Notes under the pieces: generated by a model
The model's database searches: none
What the model was told of the DNA's origin: nothing
What the model saw: only the letters and a program-made list of their open reading frames with translations
Translations under genes and position numbers: made by a program
DNA from: Heterocephalus glaber
Taxonomy: Eukaryota > Chordata > Mammalia > Rodentia > Bathyergidae
Reading direction: 5' to 3'
Assembly (NCBI RefSeq): GCF_000247695.1
Contig: NW_004624747.1
Span: forward strand, 13,418,814-13,482,813
Length of the DNA: 64,000 nucleotides
Shown: positions 50,201 to 62,200 of the stretch, in pieces
Layout: every line of letters starts with the position of its first letter
Numbering within the stretch: the first letter of the stretch is position 1

Positions 50201-53200
50201 TTTTAGAAGATTCGGTCCATAGCCAGCTGACTCCAAGGCAAGAAGGGCACGATAGAAGAGTCTTAACAGAGGAAAGCTGCTCATGTCATGGTGGTCAGGA
50301 AGCAGAGAGAGAAAGGAGGAGGTAGGGAGGGAGATAGACCCTTCCAGGTCATGCCTCCAGTGACCTGCCTCTTCTAACCACGCCCCACCTCCCAATAGCA
50401 CTCATCAGCTGAACTCACTGGTGGATGAACCAGTGACTATAGCACCCTCATGATCAGCCACTCTCCAAAAGTCCCATCTCTGAGTACATGAAAGTTTTGG
50501 GGGACATTCTAGATCCAAACCGTAACAGGAGAACACCTCAGATTCAAACTATAGCAACCCTTCACTTCCTGCAGGTACACACACCTAAACTTTCTGTAGC
50601 AAGAAATGGAGTTCATCTCTCTTCATGTATTATTGTGTACCCACCATGTGTATGCTAAGGCCTTTGGCTACCTAAGGGGATGCAAGATGAACATGAGCTT
50701 GCTTCATCAAACTTCAGGGTGCTTATTACTACTCTGTAGCAGGAGGAAGGAGATACAAAGATAACCTCTGTAGTTTAATGCAATATGTGACATTAGAGCA
50801 GTTTTAAAGGGAGATTGCTTTGAATTTGGGGGTAGGTGTTGAGAAAGGGTTCATGAAGGAGGAGGCATTTAAACTGGAGCCCTGAGGGCAAAGAAGGATC
50901 TCACTTTCATGAGGGAAGAGCCATCTGTGAGTCCAAACAGCCCCAGTCACGGAAGGGCAGGGCAAGCCCCAGTGGAGGCACCTCAAGTATTCAGTTTGGT
51001 GCCTGGTTGGGTGGGAATCTCAGAGGAGAAACTGCTTGCTGGGGCTCCTGTGGGGAGCAGGGAACCACTGGAACCTTTCATACAGGAAGTGATGGGACAA
51101 AGATTGAGGTTAGTTCTTCAAACAGGAGAGCAGTGAGCCTAGGACTGACTTACCCTAGTCAGAGTCCTTCACAAAGCCCACTGCAGCAGCTTCAAGATAG
51201 AGCTGCCCAGTCCTTGGGACCATGGTGTGTGGACTGTGGGTGACTTTTGGTTTCTTGCAGAGGCCAAACTAAGCAGTTTCTGGCAGCTGGTTGTGGATGA
51301 GAAGAAGCAGATTTTCACTTCTGAGAAATTCCTGCTCATGGCCTCAGAAGATGGTAAGTTACTTGGAGCCAAGTCTCTTGGGAGGTCTTCAGAAAGAACC
51401 CTTCCTTGACCACCTGTTTGGCCAGTTGGATCTGCAGAAGCCCAACCAGAGCAATTTAGCCAACAGCTTGTCGTTGGAATGAATCCATTTCCATGGGAAG
51501 TGTCAGGCTGGGAAAGGGGGGCGGTGCTGAGAGAATTGTAGAGATAGCATTGACGCTCACAATATTAGCTGTAATTATAGCTGATTGGGTAATTGGTGCT
51601 GTGTCAGGTTTTCTTGTGTTAAGAAGAGCTGAGAAGTGCTGGTGGAGTGTGTCAGGCTCTACTCCCCCACTACAAGACATAGAAACTACTGCTTTTTCTC
51701 CTAGCAGAAAAGAAACAGTTGATCTCTAAATGTATGTGTAAAATTCTAGGTTGCCTCAGAGGAGTCTGCCACTAATTAGTGATTTGAAAAATCTTTTGAC
51801 TCACAAATCACAACATCCTATTAATAAGCTACAACTGTTAGTCACTTCTTGTTTTTAAAAAAATTGTTTTAGTCAGTTTTTGTTAGGAAATACATTCAAC
51901 ATAATTAAAAAATAAAAGGTACAAGAGTGTCTATATTGAAAATTACATGCCTATTTTGATGTCTGGTTAGTCAGTTATGGCCATAGATAGCCAAGTTTAT
52001 CAGATATACACGTGTATATATGTAAATAAGTAAATAACTTCATGTTTTAGTTTTCTACCATTTTTCTACAAATGGTAATGTATCTTTTATATTCACTGCC
52101 TTCTAGTCTTGGGAATCAATTTCCAGTGTATGATGAGCTTCCTCATTTCTTTTGTAGAACTTTGTAGTAATTTTTTTTGTTTTGTTTTGTTTTTTTGGTA
52201 CCGGGGATCGAACTCGGGACCTTGTGCTTCCGAGGCAGGCGGCGGAACCACTGAGCTAAATCCCCGGCCCCCCTTTGTAGTAATTTTAATTACTAAAAAA
52301 GTATACTTTTCCTTATTTCAAAATACCTGTGTCCATAATAAGCAAATAAGGAAATAAAAATGAGCTGTAACTTCACATCCAGTCATAATCATATTTACAT
52401 TTCATTGTTAATTTTCCATTTGTTTATGAGTGTGTGTGTGTGCACGCATGTGTGTACATATACTTGTTGTAAAAGAATATTTTCACTGTCTCTTCCCTCT
52501 CCTAGCCCTGTGTACCGTGTTGCATTTGACAGAGAGGCTTCTCCTGGACCATTCTCATAGACTCACCGGCAACAAAGTTCAGTACGTCAGGGTTGCTTAC
52601 CTTGTCCCTTGGGCCAAACAAGGGAGACTGAGACAAGAACCTGAGAAGTGGGGTGTGTGAAGGGTTGGCTGTAGAAAGCCCTGTCCCCCCAGCTTGCCCC
52701 AGGGCCATCTGTTCCTGTGCTTGCAGGCAGTACCACCGGGCCCTGGTGGGGGTGCTTCTGAGCCGCACCTGGCATGTGCGCAGGCAGGCTCAGCAGACGG
52801 TTCGGAAGCTGCTGTCCTCTCTTGGGGGCTTTAAGCTGGCTTATGGACTCCTGGAGGAGCTGAAGACTGTCCTCAGTTCTCACAAGGTGAGGGTTTCTGG
52901 ACCTTGTAACTGGGGCTCTTGGACCCACTTAGCTGACCTGCTTGTGTCCTAGGGGTTTGGCTGGGCCACCTCTGGGTTGTTCTCTCATGCACACTCTGAT
53001 GCCAGAATCTTCTGCCTTGCCCTAGAGCTTCAATAGCATCTTTTTTCATACAGTTTTTTCCTTTCAGACTCTTTTCTTTACCTTCCCATCCTTTTTGACC
53101 TGTAGCTCAGCCTTTTTTTCTTTGAACCTCTCTCTTGATTTTAAACCTTTAATCTTTTTTTTTTTGAGACAGGGTTTTCTGTGTAGTTCAGGCTAGCGTT

Positions 53201-56200
53201 GAACTCACTATTTAGCCCAGGCTGGCCTCAAACTCATGGAGATTCTCTTGCATCAGTCTCCCGAGTGCTGGGATTACAGGCATGCACCACCATGCCCAGT
53301 TTAATAATTTTTAAAGCATTTTCTACCCGTTCTCTCTTATGGTTTTTCATAGTATCTTTCAGGCAGATAGGGCTTCTAATCCTTATATGAGCTGTCCAGG
53401 GTTCCAGAAGCTGACTTGGCCTCCCCAGATCTCTAGCCAGTGGGAGGAAGACCTGGGAGTAGACCCTAAAGTCTGGGCTCCTGTTTCAGTGCCCTATGTC
53501 CTGTCCCTCACTGCCTTCCTCCCTAAGGCAGCTAGGAGCCTGTGGGCCAGTGACAGCCTTGCAGGCTTGTGTTGGGTCTCCTGGACCAGTTTCCATTTCC
53601 TTCTCTTCCCCACGGACCTTTTAGGTTCATATTCACAGGTGCTTTGTCCTTCCAGCCAAGCCTCACACCCTGTGGGTCCCAGTACAGGAAGCTGAACATC
53701 AGTCCCTACTGCAACAGGAACCCCAGAGAACAAGAGGAGGGCAAGGCATAGTGTGTCTGGTGTATTGCCCCCTCTGTGCCATGCCTGCACAGGGCTCCGA
53801 GCAGCATGTTGTTTCCACACAGGTGCTGCCCTTAGAGACTCTGGTGACTGACACAGGAGAGGTGACTGAGACAGGCAAGGCCTACGTGCCTCCAAGGGTC
53901 CTGCAGGAGGCTCTCTGTGTCATTTCTGCTGTGCCGGGACTTGAAGGTGATATCGCTAACATGGAACAGTTGGCCCAGGAGATGCTGATCATCTCCCATC
54001 ACCCATCTTTAGGTCTGTGGTTGTGGAGGGTATGGGAGAGGTGGGATCTCTGTTGGGCAGGGTGAGAGCAGGCTGGGCAAAATGCTTCACAGAGCCCCCT
54101 TCCCTCCAGTGGCAGTGCAGTCTGGACTCTGGCCAGGACTTCTTGCCAAGATGAAGATTGATCCTGAAGCCTTCATCACCAGGCACCTGGATCAGATCAT
54201 TCCCAGGATTACCACACAGAGTCCCCTGAACCAGGTAATGGGAGTATGGAATGGTTCTGGCCTCAAGTGGCAGAGGTGTAGAGATCCCCTTTCCAGGGTG
54301 TGAAAAGAGAGGGCTAAAATACAAGAGGAGGAGTGGTGAAATATGGGCTTGGATCCTTGGTTATAAGAGATAGAAAATGCAAACTGGTTAAGCACAAAAG
54401 GAAACTTACTGCTTCATTTACCTACACAATACAAGGACATGACCTGCTTGGGCTGATGCCTTGGAATATTACAACGGATCCATCTGTGTCTCCTATCTCT
54501 GCTGTCCAGGCTGTGGGCTCCATTCTCAGTTTTTCTCTTTTGGGTGGTAAGAGAGCTATTAGAGTTCCAGGCTCATACCTTCTTCCTCCAACAGCTCCAG
54601 TGAGAAACGCATGCATTTTCCAATAGCATCAGCTAGCACAGGGTCACATTTTCCCAGTTGGCCTGGCTTGCGTCCTGTGCTCATCCCTGAGCCTGACCTT
54701 CTGGTCTGGTTGTGTGCCTACCTCTGGAAAGGATGAGGGCAGCTCCACCTGGCCTATGGAGATTGAGAACAAAAGGATTGTGTCTCCCAAAATCAGAGTG
54801 CTATCCCTAGACTAAGGAATAACTGAGTAAGGCAGGCACAAACTATAGATGTCCACTCCAGTAGACTGCTCAGAAAGGAAAGACTGTAGCAGGAAGGGAA
54901 CGCAATTACCAGGGGCATTTAGGCATGGCAGGACTGCTCTTCAGTGCCAGAATTGGGGTAGACTGACTGTATCTGTGTTTGTCTGGCAGTCTTCCATGAA
55001 CGCCATGGGCTCCCTTTCCATCCTGTCCCCAGACCGGGTCCTCCCACAGCTCATCAGCACCATCACCACCTCTGTGCAGAACCCTGCACTGCGCCTGGTG
55101 ACGCGGGAGGAGTTTGTTATTATGCAGACCCCTCCTGGGGAGCTGTATGACAAATCCATCATCCAGAGGTGAGACTGCTTGTGGGTGGGCTCAGTTGCCT
55201 TTCTTCCCCAAGCCCTTGTTTTCTTACTTGTGTGATAGAGACAACACCTTCTTTGTAGTGTTTCGAGGAACAAATGAAGTAATCTATCCAATCATTGGGT
55301 GAATACCTCCTATGTTTCAGGCCTGGCAGTTAGGCCCTGGGTACTAGAGTGTGTCAAGTGTCTGGCACTGTCATTGTGCACAGTACTTAAAAGCTAGGTG
55401 GGATTTCATGGCTGGCAGGGAGGCTGAGGGCCCTAGTGCCTCTTTTCTTTTTTTTTTTTTTGTACTGGGGATCGAACTCGGGTCTTTGCGCTTGTGCAGC
55501 AGGCAGCGAAACCACTGAGCTAAATCCCCGGCCCCCTAGTGCCTCTTTTCAAGCTGACCTGTTGTATGTTTCAGTGCCCAGCAGGACAGCATAAAAAAGG
55601 CCAACATGAAGCGAGAGAACAAAGCTTACTCCTTCAAAGAGCAGATCATTGAGCTGGAGCTGAAGGAGGTGAGTCCTTGGAGACATCTCAATGTGGACAC
55701 TGGACTTGGTGGCCTCAGGCAGAAGGTGCTCTGTATTGCATGTAGGTTGTTCCCCAGGATCATCCTGAGGCCCATAGCACACTGTTGTCCATGTCCTGTT
55801 CCTGGTCCTCTTCTGTAGCCCCCGGCCCCCAAAGTAAAACAAAAGCTGTTTCTCCCTAAGTACTGTTGGATCCCATGTGTCCTATGTTGTTGTGATGGTG
55901 CCACTTCCCTTCCTCCTCCAGCTCCTTGAAGGCTGGGCCATGTCTTGGCTCCTGAAAGCAGGTGCAGGGCCTGGTGCAGCAGGGTCTCTGGGGAATCCTG
56001 GGTTAAGAGACATATTCAGCTTTGAACAGAGCTGATTCTAATGGAGGCAAGAATGCACAGGGCTCTTGCCTGTCTCAGCCTGCTCTTTTCCCTTGGTCTC
56101 TTTTTTGGTACTGGGGATCGAACTTGGGTCCTTGCGCCTACACAGCAGGTGGCGAAACCACTGAGCTAAATCCCCGGCCCTTCCCTTGGTCTTTTTGAGG

Positions 56201-59200
56201 CTGGGTTCTTCTTGTCTTTCACATCTTAGCCCACGTGGGTCTTTCTCAGAGAGGTGAACCCTCATCCACCTATCCACAGTATACCTTACTTTTACGACAG
56301 TTCTCTTACTTCACGATCACCTCCTTTATGTATTTGTTTACTTGTTTCTTTTCTGTCTTCACCTGCTAGATTGTGAGCTCTGTGAGGGCAGGGACTTCAT
56401 CTTTCCCACCAGGTATCCTGAGTACCTAGAACAGTGCCTAGCACAATGTCGGTGCTCAGTGAATAGTTTCTGAAAGAGTGGGCGATTACTCTGTCTTGTT
56501 ATCTGCAGCCACCTGAGTAGGCTTTGTCCAGGCTTCAGCTTACACTGTGGGAGATATCTAAGGAGGGGTCTGGGCAGGAGGGGAGGCTGAAGTTTTGAAT
56601 ATGAAGCCATGGTCACCATAATATTCTGGAGTACAATGTAGGACCTTTTATTTCTCTTAACGTGTAAGAGTCTTACTTGCCTTTCTCAGCAGATAATCTG
56701 GTTTAAAAAAAAAAAGGCTTCTCTACTGGTGTCTTCATTCTGTAGATCTCAAATGGCTGTGGACTTTGTACGGGGTGAAGGGGGCCACATGCTGGGTCTT
56801 GGGGTCTGTGTCACAGACTTGGAGCTGGCCTAGTGCTTTTTGTGGAAGCAAACTTGCCTTCCTCTGGTTGGGAGGCAGGTCTGTTTCCTGGAGATGGGAT
56901 TGGTTTGCTAACCTTGACCCTTCAGGAAATAAAAAAGAAGAAAGGCATAAAGGAGGAGGTGCAGCTGACCAGCAAGCAGAAGGAGATGCTGCAGGCCCAG
57001 CTAGACAAGGAGGCACAGATTCGGAGGCGACTGCAGGAGGTAAGTGGCTGCCATCACCACATGCTGGAGAGTGCTGGGCAGCGTGCTGATTCCTCCATTC
57101 CCAGAATGGGCCCAGGGGCCCTGCTGATCTGTCCCCTGGATGACTCTACTTACAGCTGGATGGGGAGCTGGAGGCAGCACTGGGACTCCTGGACACCATC
57201 CTCGTCAAGAATCCGTCTGGCCTAACCCAGTACATCCCTATTTTGGTTGACTCTTTTCTGCCCTTGCTAAAATCTCCCCTGGCTGCTCCCAGGATCAAGA
57301 ACCCCTTCCTGTCTTTGGCTGCCTGTGTCATGCCCCCGAGGCTCAAGGCTTTAGGTTAGTCCTTGTTTGTTGGCTGTGGGGATGGCCCAGGGCAGTCTGG
57401 GAGGAAGTGGGGATGCCCCTGAGTGCCTTTGGAGAAACCCACACTGCTGAATTCTGTTTTCATAGGGAAACAACCTGTGGAACCTCAAGCTAGTCTTGGG
57501 AGTGGCGTAGTATGTCCGGTTCTCTCCATTTGGGCCTTGTCTGCCCTCACTGGGAACCAGGTTTTAGATGCTATCCAGTGTCCCATCTTTCTGTAATGGT
57601 TTTGAAGCTGTGACATCAAGTTCAGTGGCGGCGAGGATGGTTTAGCCACAGCCAGTCAGTGCATCCCAGAGCTCCTACACAGCTATATATCAATAGTGTC
57701 ACCTTTAGCTTTCTGTTAGCTCTGAACAAAATCCAGGTGGTAGGTCGGCTAGGAATTATGGTGGCCTTACTTTTGTGGATTGTTTACCAACTCTTTCTAG
57801 CCTAAAGAGTATTTCTCTGGGGATGGAACCTGTGCAGTGGCAGTTAGTGCAATGGAGCTTGCCAGAGGTGTTACTTGGTTGGCTGGGCTTGTTGCATAGG
57901 AGGTGGAGGCCCCGTATGACTAGAGTGTTACTCTTGTCTGAATAACCCCTGCTGGCCTGTGCCTTTTCTGAGTATATTTGCAATTTCATGGGCATCTAAA
58001 GGACAGCTCCTGCCTACCTTCTCTCTGGTACTTTCATAATGATCAAGGGAAAAATTAGGTGGATGACATTTTGGTGAAGCAGAAGAGATTATTAATTCAG
58101 AGGAATGAGGCACTTCTTCTCTGAGTCCCTTTTTAGTGCCCAGAACAGACTCTCTGTCTTTGTTTGGGTCACCCGCAGCTAGTCTCATCTCTTCTTCACA
58201 GGAACTTTGGTGAGCCATGTCACTTTGCGCCTGCTGAAGCCAGAGTGTGCTCTGGATAAGTCGTGGTGCCAGGAAGAGTTGTCAGTGGCTGTAAAGAGGG
58301 TGGTGACGCTGCTGCACACCCACACCATCGCCAGCAGGATGGGCAAGGGCGAGCCAGGTATGAGATGGCATGGCACCACGGGTCCAGGGTGCTGTGAGCC
58401 GGTGTGGGGAGGGTAGGAGCTATAGTGTCGCCTGGGCTTCCTGAGTCTGTGGTCTTCAGCAAATCTTCCCCCCAGCCATGGTTTGCTCATCTGAAAAATG
58501 AAGGGTTGCATTAGTTGGAGGACTTCTGAGTCCAGGGCTCCTGTTCTGTGAGTCATTGTGATCTTGCTGAGGGTTTACTTTGGCATTTTCTTCTCTGTTC
58601 AGTCTGCCATCCTGGAACTGAACAGTGTTTGAGTTAGAAGCAGGATTGACTTTGGCTCTGGGCTACTAGCCATCATCCCTGTTGCCCTGCTGTGTTCTTC
58701 CAGGCATCAGAAGGGCCTCCAGCTTTCCCCCTGGCCACCTGCCCTGAGGTTACACAGGCAGCAGTGGCCCAGTCCTGGCCTGCCCCAAGGACCGTGCCTG
58801 CTGCTTGCTCTTGCAGATGCCGTGCCCTTGTCGGCACCAGCCTTCTCCTTGGTCTTCCCGTTGCTGAAGATGGTTCTGACTGAGATGCCCCACCACAGTG
58901 AGGAGGAGGAAGAGCAGATGGCTCAGATTCTTCAGATCCTTACTGTCCATGCCCAGCTGAGGGCCTCCCCTAGCACCCTACCTGGCCGTGTGGATGAGGT
59001 GGGCAGGATCTGTTCTCCTCTTGTTTTTAAGGGGCTTGGGGAGGCAGGTGCTTGTGATACTTCTGACCATGAACACTTCTGATGGTGAAGTAGAGGGTGT
59101 GCTTATTCCTACAGCAGTCATATGCATAGTGTGGTGGGCTGTGTAATGCAGAAAGTGGTTAGGCTGCTTTCATACGACTTATCTATTCTGGTTTTCCATC

Positions 59201-62200
59201 CGTGTCAGTGTGTATAGACCCATTTTATTGATTGTACTGGCTGAGTGAGATCTTAAGCTATGCATGGACCATGTTCTAAGTCTTTACCTATTGATGGTAT
59301 TTCAAGGTTGTGTTAACATTTCCCCACTTTGACCAGCTCTTGTGTGTCTATGCCCCTTATGTACTCTGTTTGAACATTGCTATGAGGATTTGTGTTGGAT
59401 GTGGACTTGCTAGATTATGTAGCATGTTCTGAGCTGTCCTTTCACTAAAAGTTAGTTTCCTTTTCTCCAAACCTAACAGCCTCAGGTAGTATGAATATTG
59501 CTAGTGATAAGTGATTCATTTTATCCTGCCCCCCCTTTTTTGAGAGAGGATCTTGATATGTAGTTCAGGCTGACCTTGAACTCACTATGTAGCCCAGGCT
59601 AGCCTCGAACTCATGGCAATCTTCCTGGCTCAGCCTCCCAAGTGCTGGGAGTACAGGCATTCGCCACCATGCCCAGCTATCTTGCATTTCTTTACTTGTA
59701 AAGTTAAGCTTCTCTTCATATATTTATGGTACATCTATATTTCATAGTTTGAATTTCAAGTGAGTTTCAGAATTTATTTATATTTATATATGATCCTGAG
59801 GATCATGAGTAGCTGGGGTTAGCACCTCTGGACCTAATGAGATTTCTACAGTAGAGTCAGTTGTGTGACCCAGAGTGATCCCCTGGGAGTGAGAGGATGC
59901 CATTTGCTTGGCCATTAGGTGTGGTTACAGACTTTCCCCACAGCCTCAGCCTGGCTCATCTCCTGTTCTCTCCCTCTCTCCCAGAATGGCCCGGAGTTGC
60001 TGCCTCGGGTGGCTATGCTGCGTCTTCTGACTTGGGTGATTGGGACGGGCTCGCCTCGCCTACAGGTGATCTGTTTTCCAGTTGGCTGATGTTGTGACCC
60101 TGACCTCGGGTCCTGGCATGAGTGGTCAAGTCCTACTGGAGCTGTCTCCCAGTCCTTGCTTTTGGACTGGGGCAGAAGGGCTGCATTTGAGAGCCAGATT
60201 GACTGTTTTCAACTAGCGAGGAGTTTCACTGGGCTGGCCCGGGGCTGTGATCTTAGCCCTGGTAGGGCTGTGGGATGGATATTCTTAGTTCAGAGCCTTC
60301 TCTGGGCTCCTCAGCCTATTACCTGGTCCCACGGAAGTAAATGATTTGCCCAAATGAACCAGTGTGTTTATGTCCTCAGGTTCTGGCCTCAGACACCCTG
60401 ACCACCCTGTGTGCTAGCAGCAGTGGCGAGGATGGCTGTGCCTTCGCAGAGCAGGAGGAAGTAGACGTGCTGCTCTGTGCCTTGCAGTCCCCATGTACCA
60501 GTGTGCGAGAGACTGCACTCCAGGTGCGTTCTCACTCTCTCAAGGGACCACTGTGGCACCGTGTCACACTGCGCAAGTGTTTGAGCTATGCGATGGGGAT
60601 TTGAGAGACTGTCCCTCACCCTGCTGGGAGGTCCTAGATGAAAGAGAATAGGTCACAGGATGGGTTGGAGTCCTTCAAAGAATTAGAAAACTAAGCAGTT
60701 GCTGTGATCTGTCATGGTCCATTTTTTTCTTGGAAGATTTTGCCTAAGTTTTATTTTTATTTTTATTTATTTATTTTTTGGTACCAGGGATCGAACTCGG
60801 GTCTCGGCGCTTGCGCAGCAGACGGCGAAACCACTGAGCTAAATCCCTGGCCCTTTGCCTAATTTTTAAACTGGAATGTGGATCTTCATAGTGTTACAGT
60901 CTAACAATATTAGTGCAACCTGCTCCCTGCACTTGGTTGGTCACTTGGTCTGTCTGTCTGTCTCTCTCTCTCTCTTTCTTTCTTTCTTACTGGGGATTGA
61001 ACCCAGGGCCTTTGCATTGAGTCACATCTGAAGCTGTTTTTATTTTTTATTTTGAGACAGGGTCTTGTTAATCACTAAGTTGCCTGGGCTGGCCTCAAAC
61101 TTGCAATCCTTCTGCCTTAGCTTCCCAGAGTGCTGGAGTTACAGACATGCACCACTGTGTGTGGCTTTACATGGAATAGTCTCAGTGGCTTTTGGACCGT
61201 AACTGAAAATTGCCTTGGAATAATAAGACAGTGGTTCCCAAATACTGATCCATGTCCTCTTGCTATTGATATGTGATGATTTTGTCTGGCACTTGGCAGT
61301 GTAAAAATGATGACACTGTGGTAAATTCTTCTTAGAAATTCATCCAACAAAAGGAACACACCTTTTCTGACCCTTTGTCTTCTTTATTTAGAGTTGTTAT
61401 TAATTTTTACATTAAAAATATTCTACCACCATATACCATCATTTCACCAAAAACTTTTGGGGGGGGGTATTAGGGATTGACCCAATGTTTTGCACCTGCT
61501 AAGCAGGCACTGTACCACTGAACTACACCTCCAGTGCCCAGAAATTAATTTGAAGAGACTCTGAGCAGGCAGCTAATTGAGTTGATTCCTAGCACTTCTT
61601 TTTTTAAAAAAAATTAATTTTATTGGTCCACTTTTGATCACATTCATCATAGAGAATTTGTGCCTGTGTATGATATATCTTGATTCTTTTTTTCCCCACT
61701 CCCCTCCCCTCCAACCCTTCTTCCCTTCATTATTATAAAAGCTTTGTTTCCAGTTTTTTCCTTCTGTTCTCTTTTTTTCCTTCTCCTTTTCCTTTCCTTC
61801 CCTCTCCCCTCCACTCTCCTTTTCTCCCCTTCCCATTTGAACATTTTCTTCCTGCTTGCCAATATCTGTCACCCATTTGGTCCTTATTTACCCTTTCACT
61901 TTCTTTGATTCCTAACATTTTTATGTCAGCACTCTCCAGTGGAACTACTTGTATTGGTGGAAATATTTTCTGTCTATGTTCTCTGATGCAGCCACTTAGA
62001 AATGTGCTTGGTATAACTTATTATAGTTCATTTTAATTGATTTAACTTTAACTAACCATATGCACCAAGTGGTTGCATCTTGGACATTACAGCCCAGAGG
62101 GCAATAAAAAGGCAGGTCAGAAGCTGCTCTGAGAGGTTGAGTCTCATATGATGCTATTCCTCCCCTTCCCAGGGGCTGATGGAGCTTCACATGGTATTGC

